Shown: positions 1 to 4,811 of the stretch, piece by piece | Numbering within the stretch: position 1 is the first letter of the stretch | Layout of the letters: the number at the start of each line of letters is the position of its first letter | Source: Acidobacteriota bacterium | GTDB lineage: Bacteria > Acidobacteriota > Vicinamibacteria > Vicinamibacterales > CAVVIG01 | Direction of reading: 5' to 3' | DNA: 7,487 bases | Assembly (NCBI GenBank): GCA_003223775.1 | Contig: QHWK01000054.1 | Location: forward strand, 1 to 7,487 | Translations under genes and position numbers: made by a program | Notes under the pieces: model-generated | Seen by the model: only the letters and a program-made list of their open reading frames with translations | Told to the model about the DNA's origin: nothing | Database searches by the model: none

Positions 1-1
1 G

Positions 2-142
2 GTCGTTGAGAGAAAGTCGAATACCATGCTCTGGGCCAGCGAGGCTGGCGATCGGAGCTGGTTCTGGGGTTCGATGAAGCGTGGAGGCCAACGAAAAGTG
101 GCTGAGCGACTCGTCAGTGATCTGAAGAAAGCAATTCACTGA
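2..142 (+). CDS. C-terminal end of an unidentified protein (5' truncated)
   Basis: The reading frame enters from outside the window and runs 46 codons to a TGA at 140-142. The visible tail contains LWASEAGDRSWFWGSMKRGG and then a basic amphipathic helix ending in LVSDLKKAIH. The pattern LW-S-AGD-S-WG-RGG-RKVAERLV-L reminds me of the ends of small exported or lipoprotein-like conserved hypothetical proteins of acidobacteria, but I cannot name the family. Two things support it as a real gene end: the residue composition is plausible, and an intrinsic terminator follows 35 bases after the stop. No function can be assigned from this fragment. Confidence 0.6.
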   Translation, partial: VVERKSNTMLWASEAGDRSWFWGSMKRGGQRKVAERLVSDLKKAIH

Positions 143-177
143 AGCTCGTCGTCATGGGTTGCAGTCGCCTCGTCGGG

Positions 178-197
178 AACGCTACAGGCGTTTTTTT
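178..197 (+). terminator. Intrinsic terminator after the first gene
   Basis: AACGC (178-182) pairs with GCGTT (188-192), with a possible extra T-G pair closing a 3-base loop, and is followed at once by five more T residues (193-197). It begins 35 bases after the upstream stop codon. This is the clearest rho-independent terminator in the window, and it separates the truncated first gene from the toxin-like locus. Confidence 0.7.
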
Positions 198-232
198 AAT
201 CTGACATTCGCGTAAGGCGCCGCGCAGAACAG

Positions 233-259
233 GCCCCGCACGTTTTATAGTGCGTTGGC
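233..259 (+). promoter_or_regulatory. Palindrome bracketing a -10-like hexamer, possible toxin-antitoxin operator
   Basis: CGCAC (237-241) and GTGCG (250-254) form a perfect inverted repeat around an 8-base AT-rich centre. The repeat extends with GCC (233-235) and GGC (257-259) across a small asymmetric bulge. A TATAGT hexamer lies at 246-251, inside the centre and right arm, and no convincing -35 is visible. The first ATG downstream is at 266. A palindrome over the promoter is the usual site of autoregulation in type II toxin-antitoxin operons, so this is a candidate operator. The structural part is seen; the role is inference. Confidence 0.35.
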
Positions 260-265
260 ACGGCC

Positions 266-388
266 ATGTACGAGCGTGCGTCAAGGCACGACCTTGTGCG
301 CTTCCGCCGGCAATCCGCCAATGTTCGCCGAATGGAGGCTCCGGTCGATTCCGCCGTGTACCAGTCCGAGCTGCGCGAAGATCGGTGA
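266..388 (+). CDS. Short ORF in the antitoxin position, possible antitoxin remnant
   Basis: This frame encodes 40 residues from ATG 266 to TGA 386-388 and overlaps the toxin start as GTGA (385-388), the arrangement expected for translational coupling. It cannot extend upstream because an in-frame TAG lies at 248-250. The product is shorter than usual antitoxins of PIN toxins (about 70-90 residues) and shows no AbrB, Phd/YefM or ribbon-helix-helix motif. Only the acidic/basic end LREDR resembles antitoxin C-termini. No good ribosome binding site precedes the ATG. It may be a decayed antitoxin, an unrecognised short one, or chance; the location is its main support. Confidence 0.3.
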   Translation: MYERASRHDLVRFRRQSANVRRMEAPVDSAVYQSELREDR

Positions 389-828
389 TCTACTTCGACG
401 CGGCGTACATCGCCAAGTGTTACCTCAATGAGCCGGGTGCGGATCGAGTCCGCGAAGTGGCTTATGGCTCGGACGGCCTCGCTTCGTGTGAGCTGGCCCG
501 ACTCGAGTTTGCATCGATCCTCAAACGGCACGCCAGAGAGCGTCACGTGACGCGCCGGGAGATGACGGCGATTTTGAAGGAGTTTGAAGACGATGAGAAG
601 AACGGCGTGTGGCAGTGGTTTGCCGTGACGTCGGAGCTTCTGGATAAGGCTCGTAAAGCCGTCCTCGACATTCCGAGCACAGTCTTCGTCCGATCCGGTG
701 ACGCGCTACACCTGGCTTGCGCCGAGGAACATGGCTTTGAAAAGGTGTATACGAACGACCGTCACATGCTGGAGGCTGCGCGCTACTTTCACGTGACCGG
801 GGTGAACGTCCTCACCGACAACGGTTGA
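385..828 (+). CDS. PIN-domain ribonuclease, VapC-type toxin
   Basis: The 147-residue product is full length for a single PIN domain. The four conserved acidic positions are visible: D5 in the opening strand (IYFDAAYIAKCYLNEPG), E41 in CELARLEFAS, D106 in RSGDALHLA, and D125 in YTNDRHMLEAA. PIN toxins of this kind are Mg2+-dependent RNases, and VapC members usually cut tRNA or rRNA when freed from antitoxin. I chose GTG 385 because it puts the first beta strand at the N-terminus and overlaps the preceding stop. The same frame is open upstream to an ATG at 250, but that would add 45 arginine- and proline-rich residues unlike any PIN protein. An intact-looking active site beside a doubtful antitoxin is the odd point. 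The family is secure; the toxin role is likely. Confidence 0.88.
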   Translation: MIYFDAAYIAKCYLNEPGADRVREVAYGSDGLASCELARLEFASILKRHARERHVTRREMTAILKEFEDDEKNGVWQWFAVTSELLDKARKAVLDIPSTVFVRSGDALHLACAEEHGFEKVYTNDRHMLEAARYFHVTGVNVLTDNG

Positions 829-1051
829 TGTATTTCACGCGGGCGGTGGACGTACTCACAAGCCGCCGGGGCGAGGACACCTTAAGGCCTCTTTCAGGGC
901 GCTTCGCGAGCCAATGCGTGTCGCGCCGCCGTCCTCGTGTCGATTGAAAACGGACTCGCGCGCGGATTTCGCCGAGGCGTCTGCACATCACGGCTAACAC
1001 GTTGGTGGTACGCGCGACCAAAGACGACCATGACCCACGAGTCAGGGGCTC

Positions 1052-1066
1052 GAAGTCAGCGACTTC
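1052..1066. repeat. Perfect 6-bp inverted repeat upstream of the STAS-like gene
   Basis: GAAGTC (1052-1057) and GACTTC (1061-1066) are perfect inverted arms around AGC, 18 bases before the GTG start at 1085. No T-tract follows, so it is not a terminator. It could be an operator or a leader hairpin. The surrounding gap (829-1084) shows no gene, terminator or convincing promoter on either strand. Confidence 0.3.
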
Positions 1067-1084
1067 CATGATATTTTCGGCGCC

Positions 1085-1468
1085 GTGTCGTGGGAGCTGC
1101 GCGTCGATCCGGAGAGACGAGTCAGCCACGTGCGCATGCGCGACACGGTGACGTTCGACGAGCTGGAGCAAGTGCAGCGCGTGCTCGGACGCGACGCCGC
1201 GTTCGATCCGAGCTTCAGCCTCCTCATCGATCTCCGGGCGGCGCGCGACGTCGAGCTCACGTGGGCCGAGCTGGACGCGATCATCGCGCGCGACCCGGTC
1301 GACGCGTGCGCGCGCCGCGCCGTCGTCGTCGGCAACCTGATCATGTCGGCGATCGCCCGCGTCTACCAGTTCATGCGGCAGGACATGACGCGCGCGCCCG
1401 CCGTCCGCATCTGCCAATCGCTCGACGAAGCGTGGCAGTGGCTGCGCATCCGGCCGATCGATTCCTAA
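1085..1468 (+). CDS. SpoIIAA/STAS-like small cytoplasmic protein
   Basis: The product has 127 residues and no signal peptide or membrane segment. The layout matches SpoIIAA/STAS-like proteins. A first strand pair (about 3-20) is followed by a helix with FDELEQVQRVLGRD (24-37), the DPSFSLLIDLRAAR core (41-54), a second helix around 58-69, the strand RRAVVVG (77-83), and a final segment where AVRIC precedes SLDEAWQWL (112-120). The family is often of unknown role; relatives act in anti-sigma or regulatory partner binding, but no partner switch genes lie nearby. GTG 1085 is the only usable start, since the frame meets a TGA at 1031-1033 without another ATG or GTG. Its ribosome binding site is poor. 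The gene ends 3 bases from the converging neighbour. Confidence 0.75.
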   Translation: MSWELRVDPERRVSHVRMRDTVTFDELEQVQRVLGRDAAFDPSFSLLIDLRAARDVELTWAELDAIIARDPVDACARRAVVVGNLIMSAIARVYQFMRQDMTRAPAVRICQSLDEAWQWLRIRPIDS

Positions 1469-1471
1469 CTC

Positions 1472-1834
1472 TCAGACGAGGCGCGTGACGTGCGCGGCGA
1501 CGGCGACCCAACGCCCGTCACGCAGCGCCCAGACATCCGTGTAGCGGCCGCTGCCGTGACGGCCGTCGCCGAGCGTGTAGTTCGTGCGCGCGTGAATCAA
1601 CGCCACGTCGCCGAGCACGCGAATGCGCACGTCCTCGATGTCCATGCCTTTCAGCCGCGACGACGATCGCGTGCGCTGCAGGAACTCCGACCGATCGATG
1701 AGCGCGCCGTCGGCCGTCGAGCAGACGAAGTCGGGCGCGAGGATGGCGTCGAAGCGCTCGCTGTCGGCGCCGACAACGCAGTCGATGTAGGTGGCGTTCA
1801 ACGCGGCGAGGGCCTCGAGGTGCGTGTCAACCAT
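1472..1834 (-). CDS. SnoaL-like / DUF4440 nuclear transport factor 2-fold protein
   Basis: The 120-residue product is the usual length for a single cone-shaped NTF2-fold domain. It opens with an alpha helix (LEALAALNATYIDCVVGAD, 6-24). Next come the typical RFDAILAPDFVCSTADGALIDRSEF region (28-52), a strand DVRIRVLGDVALIHARTNYTL (68-88), and the closing pair YTDVWALRDGRWVAVAAHVTRL (98-119), where the WALRDGRW turn is characteristic. Members include ketosteroid isomerase-like and SnoaL-like enzymes, but most DUF4440 proteins have no known substrate, so no reaction is assigned. No export signal is present. ATG 1834 lacks an upstream Shine-Dalgarno sequence but has a -10-like hexamer at leaderless distance. 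It converges on the STAS-like gene with a 3-base gap. Confidence 0.85.
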   Translation of the reverse strand: MVDTHLEALAALNATYIDCVVGADSERFDAILAPDFVCSTADGALIDRSEFLQRTRSSSRLKGMDIEDVRIRVLGDVALIHARTNYTLGDGRHGSGRYTDVWALRDGRWVAVAAHVTRLV

Positions 1835-1840
1835 GCGCGT

Positions 1841-1846
1841 ATTATG
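1841..1846 (-). promoter_or_regulatory. -10-like hexamer at leaderless distance
   Basis: On the minus strand CATAAT matches the -10 consensus at five of six positions and lies only 6 bases before the ATG at 1834. Transcription would then start at or next to the start codon, giving a leaderless mRNA, which fits the absence of a ribosome binding site. The -35 region is weak. Confidence 0.4.
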
Positions 1847-1878
1847 AACGATCGTGGACGCGCACTCCGACGTTTGCG

Positions 1879-1918
1879 GCGCTGCGGCCGCGGCCCGAGC
1901 GGCACGCAGCCGCAGCGC
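1879..1918 (-). terminator. Long GC-rich stem-loop after the secreted-protein gene
   Basis: Perfect 10-base arms lie at 1879-1888 and 1909-1918. The stem continues inward with GCG/CGC and GCC/GGC across one mismatch and one bulge to a 5-base loop (1896-1900), about 16 pairs in all. On the minus strand it starts 15 bases after the TAG of the secreted-protein gene, so it probably ends or stabilises that transcript. No T-tract follows on either strand, so it is not a canonical rho-independent terminator. Confidence 0.5.
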
Positions 1919-1933
1919 ATCACACGAGATGCA

Positions 1934-2479
1934 CTAGCTGCTCGTGCAGCTCACGCTCCGCCCGGAAACGGCGCCATTGGTCGTCGGCGCGGCGAACGTG
2001 CAGTTGACCGTCAGCACCAGCGTACCCGCCGGTTGCTCGACGGTGATTGTTGCCGTCGTGAACGACAAGTCGGTGATGTCCTGTCTCCAATTCGGGTTGG
2101 GACATCCGGGCGCGCCGGGAATCGGCGTCACTGGTCCTTCGGTGGTCACATTGAACGCCACATTGCCGTTCTTGATCTCCGCGGCGGGGATCGACTGACT
2201 GCCCGACACGGTCACTTCCGCGGGATTCTGGCCGGGCGCCTGATTGCCGCCCTGATTCGTGCACGTTGACGTGGCCGCGGCGGTAGCCGTGAGCGTCACG
2301 AGAAGATCTTCGTTCCCGAGTCCCGAGAGCGACGCCGCTGCGTTGAGCGTCAGCCCTTTGTCCACGAAGTTCGGCTGCGCGTTTGCGCCGCCCTTCAGAT
2401 GCACGCTCGAAGCGAGGGATGTGATCGTCGCTGTCAGGACGCACCCGAGGATCGCAGTCAGCATCCGTCGTGTCATCAT
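1934..2479 (-). CDS. Secreted four-cysteine protein of a conserved uncharacterised family
   Basis: The product has 181 residues. It starts MMTRRML followed by a hydrophobic stretch (7-24), a clear Sec signal peptide with cleavage likely near residue 22-25. The mature part opens VHLKGGANAQPNFVDKGLTL and is rich in Thr, Ala, Asn and Val, as in small beta-sandwich secreted proteins. Distinctive blocks are LTATAAATSTCTNQGGNQ (63-80), IPAAEIKNGNVAFNVTT (97-113), CPNPNWRQDITDLSFTTATI (126-145) and LTVNCTF (156-162). I recall similar blocks in unnamed exported bacterial proteins, but no function is known to me. C73, C126, C160 and C178 could form two disulfides. The first of two adjacent ATGs is preferred because it lies 8 bases from AGGAGG. 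Confidence 0.85.
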   Translation of the reverse strand: MMTRRMLTAILGCVLTATITSLASSVHLKGGANAQPNFVDKGLTLNAAASLSGLGNEDLLVTLTATAAATSTCTNQGGNQAPGQNPAEVTVSGSQSIPAAEIKNGNVAFNVTTEGPVTPIPGAPGCPNPNWRQDITDLSFTTATITVEQPAGTLVLTVNCTFAAPTTNGAVSGRSVSCTSS

Positions 2480-2487
2480 GTCGCGCT

Positions 2488-2493
2488 CCTCCT
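2488..2493 (-). promoter_or_regulatory. Strong Shine-Dalgarno site for the secreted-protein gene
   Basis: The minus strand reads AGGAGG here, 8 bases before the ATG at 2479 and 11 before the second ATG at 2476. This favours the first ATG and suggests efficient translation. Confidence 0.8.
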
Positions 2494-2499
2494 CATGTC

Positions 2500-2520
2500 A
2501 TGCGGTTCACCCGCATTTTT
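2500..2520. promoter_or_regulatory. Leader hairpin next to the Shine-Dalgarno site
   Basis: ATGCGG (2500-2505) and CCGCAT (2511-2516) form a perfect 6-bp stem with a 5-base loop. On the plus strand it is followed by a T run (2516-2520) and resembles a weak intrinsic terminator, but no plus-strand gene ends nearby. On the minus strand it lies 6 bases upstream of the AGGAGG of the secreted-protein gene, so it would sit in that gene's 5' leader if transcription starts upstream. It could shield or stabilise the ribosome binding site. Confidence 0.35.
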
Positions 2521-2638
2521 GGAAAGAGCGACTGTGCGCGACGGCAGACGGCCGCGACAAGGCGGCGTCGGAGGAAATGACCCAATCCGCGAAGCCGGGG
2601 GCCGTCCGATACCAAGAGAACCCAAGACGGACTACGGG

Positions 2639-2896
2639 TTACTCGGGGCGCAGTCTGTTTCGTGACTCGAAGCGCTCGACGTCAGCCACAGCGACACGAT
2701 ACAGATGACTGCCCACCCGCCAGGCCGGGAGGATCTTCGCGTCGATGAACTTGTAAACGGTCTTGCGACCGAGCTGCCATCTTCGGCAGAGTTGGGCGAC
2801 GGTAAGCCAGGCCGGTCCTGAGTTCGGCGGCAGCGACGGCGTTGAAGCAGGTGGTCGACCGCTATCGGCGGAGGACCCGTATCGACGTTCTCGCAT
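2639..2896 (-). CDS. Small excisionase-type helix-turn-helix DNA-binding protein
   Basis: The product has 85 residues. A Ser/Pro-rich, probably disordered N-terminus (1-28) precedes a winged helix domain (29-78) typical of the excisionase/MerR-like HTH_17 group. WLTVAQLCRRWQLGRKTVYK carries the two helices, KILPAWRVG the turn into the wing, and HLYRVAVADVERFESRN the closing helix. Such proteins act as recombination directionality factors in mobile elements or as small transcription regulators. No integrase is seen here, so the target is unknown. The frame is open upstream to 3115, but those residues have no recognisable domain and an arginine- and serine-rich composition, so I took the ATG at 2896. 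Its ribosome binding site is only fair. The stop is TAA at 2639-2641. Confidence 0.72.
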   Translation of the reverse strand: MRERRYGSSADSGRPPASTPSLPPNSGPAWLTVAQLCRRWQLGRKTVYKFIDAKILPAWRVGSHLYRVAVADVERFESRNRLRPE

Positions 2897-2925
2897 GGTG
2901 CAGGTCTCTGTGCTTCGATTTCTTT

Positions 2926-2963
2926 GCCGGTGTGACTCTTCCGGGCCGGGAGAATGCACCGGC
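2926..2963 (-). promoter_or_regulatory. Two-segment stem-loop in the leader of the helix-turn-helix gene
   Basis: The outer arms GCCGGTG (2926-2932) and CACCGGC (2957-2963) pair perfectly. The inner arms TCTTCC (2937-2942) and GGGAGA (2948-2953) pair with one G-T wobble around a 5-base loop, giving 13 pairs with a small internal loop. It ends 29 bases before the ATG at 2896, so it could be a leader RNA structure or a dyad operator. No T-tract makes it a terminator. Confidence 0.4.
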
Positions 2964-3180
2964 TTTGCAAGAGCAGATCCCAGGCGCGTTACCTGGATTC
3001 GCGCTTCGTGACACGAGGGTTTCGGCGAAAAGTCCGACCTCGTTCGCCAACGCGCATATCGAACGTATTCGACCGCGCTTAACGGTTCAAAACACACACG
3101 GCTCGATTTGTACAAGGATCAAACGCAACTATGTGCGCCGCCGAGCGCTGATCAGGTCGGCAGGCGCGCGTCCAAAAGAT

Positions 3181-3210
3181 TTCGCGAAGGCCGCGCCGCT
3201 GCCGTATAGT
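3181..3210 (+). promoter_or_regulatory. Promoter candidate for the peptidase gene
   Basis: TATAGT at 3205-3210 matches the -10 consensus at five of six positions and lies 28 bases before the ATG at 3239. TTCGCG (3181-3186) stands 18 bases upstream as a weak -35. The distance leaves room for a short leader that contains the GGAGGT ribosome binding site. Confidence 0.45.
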
Positions 3211-3224
3211 CGCGCCGTCTGGCC

Positions 3225-3230
3225 GGAGGT
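3225..3230 (+). promoter_or_regulatory. Strong Shine-Dalgarno site for the peptidase
   Basis: GGAGGT lies 8 bases before the ATG at 3239 and fixes that start. Confidence 0.8.
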
Positions 3231-3238
3231 GGGTCGCC

Positions 3239-4738
3239 ATGTGCAGAAGCCTGAAGACCGTCGTCGCCGTGCTGATCGCGATCGTCGCGTGCGGTTCGCT
3301 CGCCGTGCACGGCCAGGATCGGTCGGGCCCGGCGCAGCCGCCGCTGTGGCTGCCCGATGACGAGTACCTCCGCTGGCCGCTGCCGCCCTCCGAGCAGGCG
3401 TACGCGAGCCTGAGCGGGCGCCGCATCAAGGGCTACATCAACGAAATCACCGCCATCTCGCGCAGGAGCCGCGACGATGGGAATCAATACTGGGGCCGGA
3501 TCACGGGCACGGCGTACGACCGGATGACAGCTGAGTGGGTGGCGGCGCAGTTCCGGCGCATCGGGCTCGAGCAGGTACGAATCCAGACCTTCGAGACTCT
3601 GCCGCCGCAGTGGTTCCCCACGTCGTGGGACGTGAGCGTCGCAGGGACTGGAAAGACGATCGCGCTGAAGACCGCGTTTCCCATCTATCATTCGGCCGGC
3701 ATCGCATCGACGGACCTCGACCCGGTTTGGGCCGGACTCGGGCTCCCGGCGGACTTCCTCGGCCGCGACGTGAAGGGCAAAGCGGTGGTCGTCTACGGCA
3801 TCCCGACGCCCGGCGGCCGATCGGATTCGGCGTTGAGCAACGGCGCGGTCCAGCGCGCGGAAGAGGCGGGCGCCGCGGCGCTGTTCATCATCCTCGGATT
3901 CCCCGGCAACGTGACGAGCCAGCCGACGGGCGGCGATCGCGATCCCGCGCGGATGCCGGTGATGATGCTCGGCAGCGACGACGGAGCGGCGATCCGCGAC
4001 ATGATCGAGAAGCGGCAGTCGCCGAAGCTGCGGATTCGTTTGACGGTGGAGATGAAGAGCGGGCTGCAGACGGCGAGCGTGTGGGGCGTGCTGCCCGGCG
4101 CGACCGACGAGAACATCGTGGTGATGGCGCACACCGATTCGTTCTTCGAAGGCGCCATGGACAACGCGTCCGGCGTCGGCACGATGATCGAGCTCGCCGA
4201 ACACTACGCGAAGCTGCCGAACGCGCAGCGCCGTCGCACGATGACCTTCTTCACGAGCTCCGCGCACCACTCGCCGTCCGGCGAAGAAGCGGGGCTCCGC
4301 TGGATCCACAACCACATGCAGTCGATGTTCGCGAAGACGGCGCTCATCGTGAACTGCGAGCACACGTCGCAGGTGCAGACCTATCTGGTCGGCAACAGCC
4401 TCGTGGGGTCGAACGCCGTGAGCGCGCGGCGGTGGTTCGTCGGCGGCAGCGACCGGCTGAAGGCGATCGTCGCCAGCAGCTTCAAGACGTTCGGCATCGC
4501 GATCTACTCGCGTCCCGAGACGCGGCCCGGCGGCGAGCTCGGCGTCGTTTACACCGACGCGCCCAGCTTTCACATCATCGACCACGCGATCTATCACACC
4601 GATCTCGATCGCGCGGAGCTCGTGCCGGAGCCGGGGCTGGAAGCGGCGGTCCGCGCGTTCGCGAAGATCATCGACGAGGTGAACACAGTGGACATGGCGG
4701 CCCTGCGGGTCGCGCGCGTGAGCGACCAGCCGCGCTGA
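3239..4738 (+). CDS. Exported M28-family zinc metallopeptidase with PA-domain insertion
   Basis: The product has 499 residues. The N-terminus has an export signal (hydrophobic 7-23). IVAC at 15-18 also fits a lipobox, so it may be a lipoprotein; alternatively signal peptidase I cuts near 25. A PA-like domain spans roughly 155-260 (VKGKAVVVYGIP, EEAGAAALFIILG, MPVMML). The M28 catalytic region follows: H298 and D300 in VVMAHTDSF, the bridging D308 in GAMDNASGVG, E349-E350 in SGEEAGLRW, E374 in IVNCEHTS, and H453 in AIYHTDLD. M28 enzymes are two-zinc aminopeptidases or carboxypeptidases acting on peptides outside the cytoplasm. The segment before E349 carries SAHHSPS, a variant of the usual short approach to the EE pair. 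The start is fixed by GGAGGT. The receptor gene follows by 73 bases on the same strand, suggesting linked peptide breakdown and uptake. Confidence 0.9.
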   Translation: MCRSLKTVVAVLIAIVACGSLAVHGQDRSGPAQPPLWLPDDEYLRWPLPPSEQAYASLSGRRIKGYINEITAISRRSRDDGNQYWGRITGTAYDRMTAEWVAAQFRRIGLEQVRIQTFETLPPQWFPTSWDVSVAGTGKTIALKTAFPIYHSAGIASTDLDPVWAGLGLPADFLGRDVKGKAVVVYGIPTPGGRSDSALSNGAVQRAEEAGAAALFIILGFPGNVTSQPTGGDRDPARMPVMMLGSDDGAAIRDMIEKRQSPKLRIRLTVEMKSGLQTASVWGVLPGATDENIVVMAHTDSFFEGAMDNASGVGTMIELAEHYAKLPNAQRRRTMTFFTSSAHHSPSGEEAGLRWIHNHMQSMFAKTALIVNCEHTSQVQTYLVGNSLVGSNAVSARRWFVGGSDRLKAIVASSFKTFGIAIYSRPETRPGGELGVVYTDAPSFHIIDHAIYHTDLDRAELVPEPGLEAAVRAFAKIIDEVNTVDMAALRVARVSDQPR

Positions 4739-4800
4739 TTCCGCCCGTCTATATCTATTGAAAAACGGCAAAACGATGCCGCACGCGACCCGAACGAAAA

Positions 4801-4804
4801 GGAG
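4801..4804 (+). promoter_or_regulatory. Shine-Dalgarno site for the receptor
   Basis: GGAG, within AAAGGAGA, lies 7 bases before the ATG at 4812 and supports that start. The product then begins with a textbook signal peptide. Confidence 0.7.
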
Positions 4805-4811
4805 ACCCTGC

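Larger units (their letters stand above)
2897..3238. other. Divergent intergenic region, no gene seen
   Basis: These 342 bases separate the minus-strand helix-turn-helix gene from the plus-strand peptidase gene. The frames crossing it are open by chance and show no recognisable protein. It holds a two-segment stem-loop (2926-2963), a small imperfect palindrome CCAGG/CCTGG (2980-2996, 7-base spacer) and the peptidase promoter candidate. It is less GC-rich in its middle (about 3040-3130) than the genes around it, as expected of regulatory DNA. I see no tRNA, attachment-site repeat or IS end. Confidence 0.5.

Noticed and set aside
200..262. Possible integron attC-like site before the toxin locus
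   Set aside because: The short palindrome suggested it, but the core GTTRRRY and matching RYYYAAC sites are not present in the right places.
250..384. N-terminal extension of the PIN protein from ATG 250
   Set aside because: The extra 45 residues are basic and unlike any PIN protein, whereas GTG 385 gives the exact domain start and a coupled overlap.
2897..3115. N-terminal extension of the helix-turn-helix protein to ATG 3115
   Set aside because: The added residues have no domain and cross the stem-loop at 2926-2963. The 85-residue version is the usual size for this group.
4761..4781. Hairpin CGGCA/TGCCG with a T-tract on the minus strand between peptidase and receptor
   Set aside because: It would terminate minus-strand transcription, but no minus-strand gene ends here. 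In the plus direction there is no T-tract, so I did not call a terminator. The stem is only 5 bp.
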